DNA from: Dehalococcoidia bacterium
Lineage (GTDB): Bacteria > Chloroflexota > Dehalococcoidia > UBA2979
Length of the DNA stretch: 22,769 nt
Direction of reading: 5' to 3'
Assembly (NCBI GenBank): GCA_023228765.1
Contig: JALOAM010000031.1
Span: forward strand, 1-22,769
Each line of letters starts with the position of its first letter. Within the stretch, counting starts at the first letter, position 1. Below the pieces are notes generated by a model. It saw only the letters and a list, made by a program, of their open reading frames with translations. It was not told the origin of the DNA and made no database searches. Below, in pieces: positions 1 through 7,644 of this stretch. Position numbers and translations under genes: made by a program.

Positions 1-612
1 CCCGTGAACGTCGAAGCGGTCGAGGAGCTGACCAGCGAGCAGGAGCGCTTCGACTTCCTCAGCACGCAGGTCGCCGACCTCGAAGCGGCGGAGGCGGAGC
101 TGCGCGAGGCGATCCGGGAGCTGAAGAAGCTGATCCGCGAGCGCTTCGTGGAGACGTTCCACCTGGTGAACGAGCGCTTCGGCACGTACTTCACGCGCTT
201 CTTCGGCGGCGGCCAGGCGGAGCTGCGCCTGCTGGAGAACGAGGACGATCCGGAGGCGGAGCCCGGCGTCGACATCTTTGCCCAGCCGCCCGGCAAGCGG
301 GTCACGAACCTCACTATCCTCTCGGGTGGGGAGCGCTCGATGACCTCGGTGGCACTGTTGTTCGCGCTGCTGTCCGTGAACCCGGCGCCGATGGTGGTGC
401 TGGACGAGGTGGACGCGGCGCTGGACGAGGCGAACGTCGGTCGGTTCGTGGACACGCTGCTGGAGTTGCGTGACCGCACGCAGTTCGTGGTGATCTCGCA
501 CAACCGGCGCACGATCGAGGCTGGCGACGCGATCTACGGGATCTCGATGGGCGACGACTCGGCGAGCCAGGTGCTGTCGCTGCGGTTGGCGGACCTGCCG
601 AAGTCGGCGTAG
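1..612 (+). CDS. smc: Chromosome segregation protein SMC, C-terminal fragment
   Basis: This is the 3' end of an SMC ATPase; the reading frame is open from base 1, so the start lies upstream of the window. Visible are the end of the coiled coil (about codons 15-50, rich in Glu, Ala, Leu and Arg) and the C-terminal half of the ABC head. The ABC signature LSGGE lies at bases 319-333. The Walker B segment MVVLDEVDAALDEAN, with the D-loop, begins near base 391, and a switch histidine sits in VVISHNRR. SMC dimers work with ScpA and ScpB in chromosome compaction and segregation. The PVNVEAVEEL segment at the left edge is typical of the region just before the C-terminal coil ends. ftsY follows 235 bases downstream, a common bacterial order. 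The frame ends at TAG 610-612 with no sign of damage. Identity is very secure. Confidence 0.96.
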   Translation, partial: PVNVEAVEELTSEQERFDFLSTQVADLEAAEAELREAIRELKKLIRERFVETFHLVNERFGTYFTRFFGGGQAELRLLENEDDPEAEPGVDIFAQPPGKRVTNLTILSGGERSMTSVALLFALLSVNPAPMVVLDEVDAALDEANVGRFVDTLLELRDRTQFVVISHNRRTIEAGDAIYGISMGDDSASQVLSLRLADLPKSA

Positions 613-633
613 GGGGCGCGGCGGCGGAGCAAA

Positions 634-688
634 CCCTCACCCCGGCCCTCTCCCGCTTCGCGGGCGAGGGGGTCGGAGGCCGGAGGGG
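634..688 (+). repeat. Dispersed GC-rich palindromic repeat, copy A
   Basis: The copy starts CCCTCACCCC and contains an imperfect hairpin: arms 646-656 and 660-670, eleven bases each with one mismatch around a TTC loop. It shares its layout with copies at 7491-7539, 9084-9127 (inverted) and, more loosely, 9728-9776. It lies just after smc, so its hairpin may also act as an RNA-end structure, although no T-tract follows. Confidence 0.75.
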
Positions 689-732
689 AGGACTGAATTC
701 GCGGGTCGTCGGGAAATGATCTGTTAGCAGTT

Positions 733-773
733 CAGCGGGCGGTGCTCGGGTACGATCCGGGCACCGCTCGCTG
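733..773 (+). other. 17-bp hairpin between smc and ftsY
   Basis: Bases 733-749 and 757-773 are complementary over 17 positions (two of them G-T pairs) around the seven-base loop GTACGAT. No T-run follows, so it is not a textbook intrinsic terminator. It could be the smc transcript end, a leader element of ftsY or an operator. A second, smaller stem (796-802 with 814-820, seven perfect pairs) lies between it and the ftsY start. The structure is plain in the sequence; the role is unknown. Confidence 0.5.
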
Positions 774-847
774 TCTTGGTGGAACATCGCGACTGCGGCC
801 TCGACGGATGCGTGAGGCCGAGGTGGTTGCCGTGATTCGGGGGAGCC

Positions 848-1915
848 GTGGCGCTCTTTAGACGACGCAAGAAGGACGACGAGGCGCCCATCGCGGCGGC
901 CTCGGAGACTGCTGCCGCCGAGGAGCAGGACGCGGCTGCGCGCGCGGAGCGCGAGGCCGAGGAGCGCGAGCAGGCGGCTGCCGCGGCGGCGACGGACGCG
1001 GCGCTGGAGCGGACGCGGCGCGGGTTCCTCAGCCGGCTGACCGAGGTGTTCTCCGCCGACGTGACGGAGGAGACCTGGGAGACGCTGGAAGAGGTCCTTA
1101 TCAGCGCCGACGTGGGTGTCCCGACAACGCTTGAGGTGGTCGAGCGGGTGCGGGGGATGAACCTGCGCCGCGCGGAGGACGTGCGCACCGCGCTGGCCCA
1201 CGAGTTGATCGCCATCCTCGAAGCGGTGGAGGCGCCCCGTGGGCGGCTGTGGGGCGCGCTCCCGGAGGACGCCGAGGTGCCGCCGCCACCGCACATCGTG
1301 CTGGTGGTGGGCGTGAACGGCACGGGTAAGACCACGGCGATCGGGCGCCTCGCGTGGGCGTACATGCAGGAGGGGCGCCGGGTGGTGGCGGCCGCCGGCG
1401 ACACGTTCCGCGCGGCGGCCATCGAGCAGGTGCAGGAGTGGGGGCAGCGCGTCGGGTTCGAGGTGGTGGCGCAGGGACAGGGCGCCGACCCCGCCGCGGT
1501 CGCCTTCGACGCGATCCAGGCGGCGCAGGCACGCGGGGCGGACGTGGTGCTGATCGACACGGCCGGCCGCCTGCAGAACAAGCAGAACCTGATGGCGGAG
1601 CTGTCCAAGGTGCGCCGCGTGATCGAGCGCCACATCCCGCGTGGCCCGGACGAGGTGCTCCTCGTCCTCGACGCGACCACGGGGCAGAACGGGCTCTCGC
1701 AGGCGAAGGCGTTCGCGGAGGCCGTGGACGTGACCAGCGTGATGCTCACGAAGCTGGACGGCACCGGCAAGGGCGGCATCGTCTTCGCGATCGCGAAGGA
1801 GTTCGGGCTGCCCGTCCGGTTCGTCGGCGTCGGCCAGCGTGAGAGCGACCTCGCGCCGTTCGACCCGCGCTCGTTCGTCGCGTCGCTGCTCGGTGAGCCG
1901 CTCGCGAGTCGATAG
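848..1915 (+). CDS. ftsY: Signal recognition particle receptor FtsY
   Basis: This 355-residue GTPase is the membrane-associated SRP receptor, which docks SRP-ribosome complexes for co-translational membrane insertion. A short charged, Ala/Glu-rich N-terminal region (about residues 1-55) stands in for the longer acidic A domain of E. coli FtsY. A helical N domain follows (about 56-145), then the G domain. The P-loop is GVNGTGKTT at 155-163. DTFRAAA starts at 185, DTAGR at 237 and the guanine-specificity TKLD at 301-304. The closing loop GVGQRESDLAPFD lies near the C-terminus. The GTG start at 848 is preceded by a modest purine-rich GGGGAG. Length and motif order match the family, and these motifs separate it from Ffh because no M domain follows. 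The gene is probably transcribed apart from smc, given the hairpins between them. The next gene starts 45 bases downstream. Confidence 0.97.
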   Translation: MALFRRRKKDDEAPIAAASETAAAEEQDAAARAEREAEEREQAAAAAATDAALERTRRGFLSRLTEVFSADVTEETWETLEEVLISADVGVPTTLEVVERVRGMNLRRAEDVRTALAHELIAILEAVEAPRGRLWGALPEDAEVPPPPHIVLVVGVNGTGKTTAIGRLAWAYMQEGRRVVAAAGDTFRAAAIEQVQEWGQRVGFEVVAQGQGADPAAVAFDAIQAAQARGADVVLIDTAGRLQNKQNLMAELSKVRRVIERHIPRGPDEVLLVLDATTGQNGLSQAKAFAEAVDVTSVMLTKLDGTGKGGIVFAIAKEFGLPVRFVGVGQRESDLAPFDPRSFVASLLGEPLASR

Positions 1916-1929
1916 CAGGGTGGGTCAGA

Positions 1930-1956
1930 CCTCCTCCGAGGGGGCCACGTAGGAGG
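1930..1956 (+). promoter_or_regulatory. Possible Shine-Dalgarno-masking hairpin before the DUF2298 gene
   Basis: CCTCCT at 1930-1935 is exactly complementary to AGGAGG at 1951-1956, the ribosome binding site four bases upstream of the GTG start at 1961. The six-pair stem would enclose a 15-base loop and could limit initiation unless the region is opened by ribosomes leaving ftsY. Short G/C-rich complementarities arise easily by chance in such DNA, so this is a weak call. Confidence 0.3.
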
Positions 1957-1960
1957 GAAC

Positions 1961-4327
1961 GTGGAGGGGTCGGTCATCGCCTCCGTCGCCGGCTCCGGCG
2001 CGGCCTGGTACCTCGCGCTTGCCCTGTTCGGGCTGGCCGGGCTGGTCCCCACGGCGTTGCTCTTCGACCGTCTCGCGTCGCGCGGGGTGTTCCTTGCGCG
2101 GCCGCTGGGGCTCGGGCTCGCGGCACTCGTCACGTGGCTCGTGGTGTACCTGACGCCGGCGACGTACGGCACGCCCGCGACCATCGCCTCCGTCCTCGCG
2201 CTCCTCGGCGTGTCGGCTGCCCTTGCGGCATGGCGGCGCGAGGTGGTCCCCGCGCTGCGCGCGCGCTGGCGGTCGATCGCCGTCGCCGAGGTGCTCACGC
2301 TCGTGGTGTTCGTGCTCGTGCTGTGGGCGCGGGTGATGTCGCCCGACGCGTGGGGGACGGAGAAGCCGGCGGACCTGATGCTGCTGAACGCCGTCCACAA
2401 CGCGAGGGAGTTCCCGCCCCTCGACCCATGGCTCGCGGGAGCACGGATCTCGTACTACCACCTGGGCCACCTGCAGGTGGACCACGTTGCAAGGCTGTCC
2501 GGGGAGCCGCCCGCAAACGCCTTCAACCTCGCTACGGCGACCGCGGGAGCGCTCGCCGCGTCGGCGATCGTCGGGCTCGCGGTGGACATCGTGCGGCTGG
2601 GAGGGCCTCAGCGGCGGCGGGTGCTCGTGATCGCCGGGGGCGCGGCGCTCGCGGGGCTACTCCTGGTGTCGCCGATCGTGGGACTCGTGCAGATCCTCGC
2701 GTCGAACGGCATCGGCGGAGACGTCCCGTGGGGCTGGCTGGGGGTGAAGGACATCCCCGCGAGGCCCGACGCGTCGTTCATGGTGCCGGAGCAGTTCTGG
2801 TGGTGGTGGCCCACCACGCGCGTCGTGCCCGGGGTCATCAGCGAGTACCCCGGCTTCTCGCTTGTCCTCGGCGATCCGCACCCGCACCTGCTCGCGCTGC
2901 CCCTCGGCCTCGCGGCGGTGGCGCTGGCGGTCCAGGTGTTCGAGGGCTCCACGCCGCTGGCCTGGCGTCGCTGGTTCGTGCGGCCGGATCAGCTCGTGCT
3001 GACCTCGGCGTTGTTCGCGACACTGGTGATGACGAACGCCTGGGACGTGATCACGTACGGGGCGCTGTGGGCGCTGGCGGCGTGGTGGAGCGCGATCCGG
3101 ACCGGGTGGCCGGCGCTCCTCGCTGGGTTCATCGCGGTGAGGTGGGCGATGGTGCCCGCCGTTCTGGGGCTCGCGATCGCGTGGCCGTTCCTCGACACGC
3201 TGGAGCCGCAGGCGCTCGGCCTCGCGCCGGTGGTCGGGGAGCACTCGGACCCGGGCCGGTGGCTGCTGTTCTGGCTGCCGATCCTCGTGCCGGTCGCCCT
3301 CGGCACGGCGATCCTCTGGCGGCCGGGGCGCCAGCGCGTGCTGGACGCCGCGACGTACGCCCTCATCCCCGTCGGCATCTGGATCGCGTGGCTCCTGTGG
3401 CGCGGCGACGCGTCCGAGGTGCTCGACCGCGCGAGCGGGTGGGTCACCCTTGCGGCACTGGTCGCGGCTGTGGGCTGGGTGGGGGCCTCGATGGCCGCGG
3501 AACCCCTCGGACGGCGGGGGGAGGGGGCGGCGCTGTTCCTCGTGACGGCGGCGCTCGGGGTGCTGCTGCTGACGGAGCTCATCCACATCGACGATTCGTT
3601 CTCCGGGCGACTGAACACGGCGTTCAAGTTCTGGTTCCACGCCTGGGCGCTGCTCGCGGCGGGTGGGGCCGCCCTCCTGGCGCTGGGGAGCGAGCGGCTC
3701 ATCGAGGTGGCCCGCGGGAACCTCGGGCGGGGGAGCGGCGTCCAGAGGGTGGGGCGCGGTTTGGGTTGGGCCGCCGTGGCGGTGGTGGCGGGGACGATGC
3801 TGACGTCGCCGATGGCGGCGGTGGCGCGTGCCCGCGAGGGACAGGAGCATGGTCTGAGCGCCATCGGGTACCTTGAACGGGTGGACGTGGGGTTCCACAA
3901 CGTGGTGCGCTGGGCGCGCAGTGAACTCGACCCGCAGGAGGCCGTCCTCGCCGAAGCCATCACCGAGTCCTACGACCAGGGCAACCGCGTTGCCGCCTTC
4001 ACCGGTGTCCCCAGCGTCCTCGGCTGGCCGGGGCACGAGCGCCAGTGGCACGGCCGCATCAACGAGGACGCCCGCCGCAACGCCATCGATGCCATCTACA
4101 GCGGCACCCGCCAGCAGGCGATCGAGGCGATCTACCAGTGGGGCGTCACGCACGTGGTGGTGAGCGAGCAGGAGCGCGCCCAGTACGGCATGCGCGTCTC
4201 CTCCAAGTTCGCGGGCTGGCCGATCGTGTTCTCCACGCCCACGGTGCAGGTGTTCCTCACCCCGTACTCCCCGGATGACCTGGAGGTCGACCTCGTCGAG
4301 GACCCCGTGACGGGGCGAGCCGAGTGA
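1961..4327 (+). CDS. DUF2298 / 'YYY' family polytopic membrane protein
   Basis: A 788-residue integral membrane protein with roughly a dozen or more hydrophobic helices and a soluble C-terminal part of about 160 residues. It matches the DUF2298 (TIGR03662, 'Chlor_Arch_YYY') family, known from Chloroflexota and archaea. Family landmarks are GTEKPAD at 132-138, SYYH at 164-167, and EYPGFSLVLGDPHPH at 295-309, with a run of tryptophans at 280-283. The C-terminal part has the family-type segment reading GVPSVLGWPGHERQW. No biochemical role is established to my knowledge; the topology resembles GT-C-type, lipid-linked-sugar-using membrane enzymes, so a role in surface glycosylation is inference. 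The third tyrosine of the name-giving motif is histidine here. The GTG start has AGGAGG at 1951-1956. The stop overlaps the next start by four bases, so the pair is probably translationally coupled. Confidence 0.88.
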   Translation: MEGSVIASVAGSGAAWYLALALFGLAGLVPTALLFDRLASRGVFLARPLGLGLAALVTWLVVYLTPATYGTPATIASVLALLGVSAALAAWRREVVPALRARWRSIAVAEVLTLVVFVLVLWARVMSPDAWGTEKPADLMLLNAVHNAREFPPLDPWLAGARISYYHLGHLQVDHVARLSGEPPANAFNLATATAGALAASAIVGLAVDIVRLGGPQRRRVLVIAGGAALAGLLLVSPIVGLVQILASNGIGGDVPWGWLGVKDIPARPDASFMVPEQFWWWWPTTRVVPGVISEYPGFSLVLGDPHPHLLALPLGLAAVALAVQVFEGSTPLAWRRWFVRPDQLVLTSALFATLVMTNAWDVITYGALWALAAWWSAIRTGWPALLAGFIAVRWAMVPAVLGLAIAWPFLDTLEPQALGLAPVVGEHSDPGRWLLFWLPILVPVALGTAILWRPGRQRVLDAATYALIPVGIWIAWLLWRGDASEVLDRASGWVTLAALVAAVGWVGASMAAEPLGRRGEGAALFLVTAALGVLLLTELIHIDDSFSGRLNTAFKFWFHAWALLAAGGAALLALGSERLIEVARGNLGRGSGVQRVGRGLGWAAVAVVAGTMLTSPMAAVARAREGQEHGLSAIGYLERVDVGFHNVVRWARSELDPQEAVLAEAITESYDQGNRVAAFTGVPSVLGWPGHERQWHGRINEDARRNAIDAIYSGTRQQAIEAIYQWGVTHVVVSEQERAQYGMRVSSKFAGWPIVFSTPTVQVFLTPYSPDDLEVDLVEDPVTGRAE

Positions 4328-6288
4328 GGCGCCTGGGGGGCCTCGGCGCGTCCGTGCGCGGCTGGGACCGCGTCACGTGGATGGTGCTGGGGATCACCGC
4401 GATCGCCCTCGGGACGCGGGTCGTGGGCCTCGGCGTGCGGGCGCTGCACCACGACGAATCGTTGCACCTGATGTACGGGTGGTACTTCTACGAAGGCCGC
4501 GGGTACGAGCACAACCCGCTGATGCACGGGCCGCTGCAGTTCCACCTGATTGCCGCGTTCTTCCGGCTCTTCGGCGACAACGAGTTCGTCGGACGGCTCC
4601 CGCACGCCCTCGCGGGGACCGCGCTGGTCGCGACGCCGCTGCTGCTGCGACGGTGGCTGAACGGGCCGGCGGTCGTGCTGGCCGCGCTGTTCCTGCTGCT
4701 GTCGCCGTCGCTGATGTACTACTCGCGGTTTGCGCGGAACGAGCCGTTCGTCGCGCTGTTCATGGTGATCATGGTCGGGGCGATGCTCCACTACCGCCGG
4801 GACGGACGGCTGCGCTGGCTCGTGATCTACAGCGCGGCGCTGGCCGGCCAATTCACGGCGAAGGAGACCTCCTACCTCATCGCAGCCGTCCTGCTGCTGT
4901 ACCAGAACGCCTGGCTCGCGCATGACCTGTTCTGGCAGCCACGCCGCGAACGCCTGCAGGGCGCCAGCCTCGCGGAGCAGGCGAAGGCCGGCGCCGTCCT
5001 CCTGCCGACCGCGTGGGTGATCGCGGCGCTGTGGCCGTTCCTCGCCCCCCTGCGCTCGCGGTACGGCTGGTACCGCCGCCCGAGGAGTGCGGACATGCTC
5101 GTGCTCACCGGGACGCTGGTGCTGCCGCTGCTGTCCGCCGCGATCGAGATCCCATTCCTCGCGGCGGGCGTCGAGGTCACGGACGATCTCAAGCGGACGC
5201 TGGCGATGTTCGTCGTGCCGCTGACGCTGCTGGTTGCGACGGTCGTCGGGCTGCTGTGGCGTCCGAAGTGGTGGCTCTGGTGCGTCGCGGCGTTCCTCCT
5301 GGTGATCGTGCCGCTGTACACCACGTGGGGCACGCACCCCTCCGGCATCGCGGGAGCGTTCTGGACCTCGCTCGACTACTGGATCGACCAGCAGGAGGTC
5401 CGCCGAGGCACGCAGCCGTGGTTCTACTACCTGTGGCTGGTGCCGCTGTACGAGTCGCTGGTGCTGATCCCCGGTCTCCTCGGCGGGTTGTGGCTGGTAC
5501 TGCGGCGGCGGGACTGGTTCGCCGCCCTCGCAGTGTTCTGGTTCCTCTCGATGTTCGCGGTGCTGTCCTACGCCGGGGAGAAGATGCCGTGGCTCACGGT
5601 GCACCTCGCACTGCCGCTGTGCCTGCTGGCGGCGCACGTGATCGGGCGCGTCCTCCCCGGCGCGTGGGCGGCCCTGCGCGCCGGTCGAGGCAGCACGCTC
5701 CAGTGGGCGAGCGGGAGCGCGGCCGCGACCGTCCTCCTCCTGCTAGGGGCCCTCGCGGTGCGTGCGGACTGGAGCCTGAACCACACGAACCCGGACACGC
5801 CCGTGGAGCCGCTGATCTACGTGCAGACCTCGCCGTACCTCCCGCCGATCGCGGACGACATCCGCGCGGCGATGGAGGAGGGCACAGCGGAGCGTGTCGT
5901 CCTCCACACGGACCAGTCCATGACGTGGCCGTGGGCGTGGTATCTGCGAGGGCTCAACATCCTGTACGTCGACCGTGACGAGCTGAACGAGGAGACGCTG
6001 CTGCCCACGGACATCGTGATCAGCACGCGCGGGTACGTGGGCGGGCAGCCCGAAGTCCGTGCGATGTACCAGGCCCCGGTGGAGTATCCGCACCGCTGGT
6101 GGTTCCCAGAGTCGGGCTACCGCAGCACCACCGTGAGCCGCCTGTTCGAGGAACTCCGGGCCGGCGAGCTCCTCGACCAGTGGACGGACTTCCTCCTGCA
6201 TCGCGGGCATCGAGAGCTGATCGGACGGCTGCAGGCGGAGGTCTACTTCCCGATAACTGCAACGGTTAATTCGCGGTTGAGCGAGTGA
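4324..6288 (+). CDS. TIGR03663-family GT-C-like membrane protein (Agl23-like)
   Basis: A 654-residue polytopic protein of the TIGR03663 family ('flippase activity-associated protein Agl23'), related to dolichyl-phosphate-mannose-dependent GT-C glycosyltransferases of the ArnT/PMT type. The first extracytoplasmic loop carries LHHDES at 41-46, where GT-C enzymes place their catalytic acidic residue, followed by HNPLMHGPLQF at 63-73. About ten to twelve hydrophobic helices run to about residue 485. A soluble C-terminal domain of about 165 residues follows and contains a WPWAWYLRG segment. The GTG start overlaps the preceding stop (GTGA, 4324-4327). Pairing with the DUF2298 gene is known in Chloroflexota and haloarchaea, where the families are linked to protein glycosylation. 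Expected role: transfer or translocation of a lipid-linked sugar at the outer membrane face. Family membership is solid; substrate and acceptor are unknown. Confidence 0.87.
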   Translation: MRRLGGLGASVRGWDRVTWMVLGITAIALGTRVVGLGVRALHHDESLHLMYGWYFYEGRGYEHNPLMHGPLQFHLIAAFFRLFGDNEFVGRLPHALAGTALVATPLLLRRWLNGPAVVLAALFLLLSPSLMYYSRFARNEPFVALFMVIMVGAMLHYRRDGRLRWLVIYSAALAGQFTAKETSYLIAAVLLLYQNAWLAHDLFWQPRRERLQGASLAEQAKAGAVLLPTAWVIAALWPFLAPLRSRYGWYRRPRSADMLVLTGTLVLPLLSAAIEIPFLAAGVEVTDDLKRTLAMFVVPLTLLVATVVGLLWRPKWWLWCVAAFLLVIVPLYTTWGTHPSGIAGAFWTSLDYWIDQQEVRRGTQPWFYYLWLVPLYESLVLIPGLLGGLWLVLRRRDWFAALAVFWFLSMFAVLSYAGEKMPWLTVHLALPLCLLAAHVIGRVLPGAWAALRAGRGSTLQWASGSAAATVLLLLGALAVRADWSLNHTNPDTPVEPLIYVQTSPYLPPIADDIRAAMEEGTAERVVLHTDQSMTWPWAWYLRGLNILYVDRDELNEETLLPTDIVISTRGYVGGQPEVRAMYQAPVEYPHRWWFPESGYRSTTVSRLFEELRAGELLDQWTDFLLHRGHRELIGRLQAEVYFPITATVNSRLSE

Positions 6289-6450
6289 TCGGACCAGTGA
6301 CGCTGCGTCGCACGCCCACCACACTGGATGGAACCTCGCCGCGCGCACCCGGCCGCCAGGCGGATGGGCGACGCCGTCGAGGGACCTGTGGGCGGTCCCG
6401 CTTCCCGGCCGTCACGCTCGGAAGCCTAGGACAGAGAGACACGTAGACAC

Positions 6451-7644
6451 GTGCGGCACCTGCGCATCCTGATCGGCCTGGGCGTCAGCGTCCTGTTCCT
6501 GCTCCTGCTGCTTCGGCAGGTGGACATGCAGGAGCTGTGGGACGCGCTGCGCGACGTCTCACCGACCTGGGTGGCGATCGCGCTGGTCTTCTTCGGCGTG
6601 AGCGTGTGGGTGCGGGCGCAACGCTGGGCGGCGATCCTGCGCCCGATCGCGCCGCTCAGTCAGACCGAGGCCGCCTCCCTGATGACCATCGGCCTGGCGG
6701 CGAACAACGTGCTCCCCGCACGCACGGGCGAGATCGTGCGCGCCGTGCTGCTGAAGCGGCAGCGCAACATCTCAGGCTTCGCCGTCCTCGCGACGATCCT
6801 CGTGGAGCGGATCCTGGACGGGCTCGTCCTCGCGCTGTTCCTCGCCGCCACGATCGCCCTCGCCGGGGGGACCGCGGCCCTGCAGATCTTCGCCGCGCTG
6901 GTCGGCGGGGCGTTCATCGTCCTCACCGCGATCATCGTGCTCCTCGCCATGCGCCCCGTGGTGGGCGCGCGGCTGACCGCGTTCGGGCTGCGGTTCCTGC
7001 CGGGCCGCATCCGCGAGCGCGCCGAGGGCTGGGCGGAGCGCTTCATGTCCGGCCTGGCGCCGATGCGCACCGGGCGCTCCTGGGTGGTGGTCACGGGCCT
7101 CACGACGATCTCGTGGGGCTTCGAGGCGCTGTCCTGCTGGGCGGTCGGGCAGGCGTTCGGCCTCAACCTGGACCTCGGGATCTACTTCGGGGTCTGCGGC
7201 GCGGCGAACCTCTCGATGGCGGCGCCGAGCACCTCGGGCGGCATCGGTCCGTACGAGTACTTCGCGCGCGAGGTGGTGATGCGGTTCGGCGTGCCGGCCG
7301 CGACGGGCACGGCGTACGCGCTGCTGCTGCACATGACGATGCTGGTGCCGGTGGCGATCATCGGCCTGCTCCTGGTCTGGCGGCAGGACCTGGGGCTGAA
7401 GACGCTGGTCCCGGACGTCGACGAGATCACGGACGAGGAGCCGAGGGTGCTCGCCACCACGCCGGCCGTCCGCCCGCTGTTCGCGGGCGTGGCCCTCACC
7501 CCCACCCCCTCCCGAAACCGGGAGAAGGGACCGGAGGGGCAGCGGGGCGCGGAGGTGGATGAGTCCGAGCTAGGCAGCGTCAGGTCCTCGAACGGGTCGG
7601 AGGGGTCGACCGCAGGGGCGGGTGCCTCGAAGGTGGATGCATGA
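6451..7644 (+). CDS. UPF0104 / AglD-type flippase-like membrane protein
   Basis: A 397-residue protein of the lysylphosphatidylglycerol synthetase transmembrane-region family (UPF0104, TIGR00374), with roughly eight hydrophobic helices in residues 1-315. Conserved landmarks are NNVLPARTGEIVR at 85-97 and the PSTSGGIGPYEYF segment, whose GGIG is at 263-266. Relatives include archaeal AglD and the flippase domain of MprF, so movement of a lipid or lipid-linked sugar across the membrane is the likely role. The GTG start at 6451 follows a 162-base gap that holds a small stem (6381-6386 with 6394-6399) and only a weak purine-rich site. The last 50 residues are odd: from A348 the frame runs through a dispersed repeat (7491-7539) and gives a Pro/Arg- then Ser/Gly-rich tail with no membrane segment. 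The stop overlaps the next gene's ATG by four bases. Confidence 0.88.
   Translation: MRHLRILIGLGVSVLFLLLLLRQVDMQELWDALRDVSPTWVAIALVFFGVSVWVRAQRWAAILRPIAPLSQTEAASLMTIGLAANNVLPARTGEIVRAVLLKRQRNISGFAVLATILVERILDGLVLALFLAATIALAGGTAALQIFAALVGGAFIVLTAIIVLLAMRPVVGARLTAFGLRFLPGRIRERAEGWAERFMSGLAPMRTGRSWVVVTGLTTISWGFEALSCWAVGQAFGLNLDLGIYFGVCGAANLSMAAPSTSGGIGPYEYFAREVVMRFGVPAATGTAYALLLHMTMLVPVAIIGLLLVWRQDLGLKTLVPDVDEITDEEPRVLATTPAVRPLFAGVALTPTPSRNREKGPEGQRGAEVDESELGSVRSSNGSEGSTAGAGASKVDA
7491..7539 (+). repeat. Dispersed palindromic repeat, copy B, inside a coding region
   Basis: Reads CCCTCACCCCCACCCCCTCCC and then a short loop and GGGAGAAGGG, ending CCGGAGGGG as copy A does. It lies wholly within the 3' part of the flippase-like gene and is translated as ALTPTPSRNREKGPEG. 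The base pattern is shared with copies A and C, so it is an inserted or expanded repeat rather than conserved protein sequence. Confidence 0.75.

Noticed and set aside
724..2400. Minus-strand open frame across ftsY and the start of the next gene
   Set aside because: It crosses two gene boundaries, is Ser/Arg/Thr-rich and has no motif; a shadow of high GC.
2657..4153. Minus-strand open frame opposite the DUF2298 gene
   Set aside because: Composition is His/Arg/Pro-rich with no domain or membrane pattern, whereas the plus strand has clear family landmarks.
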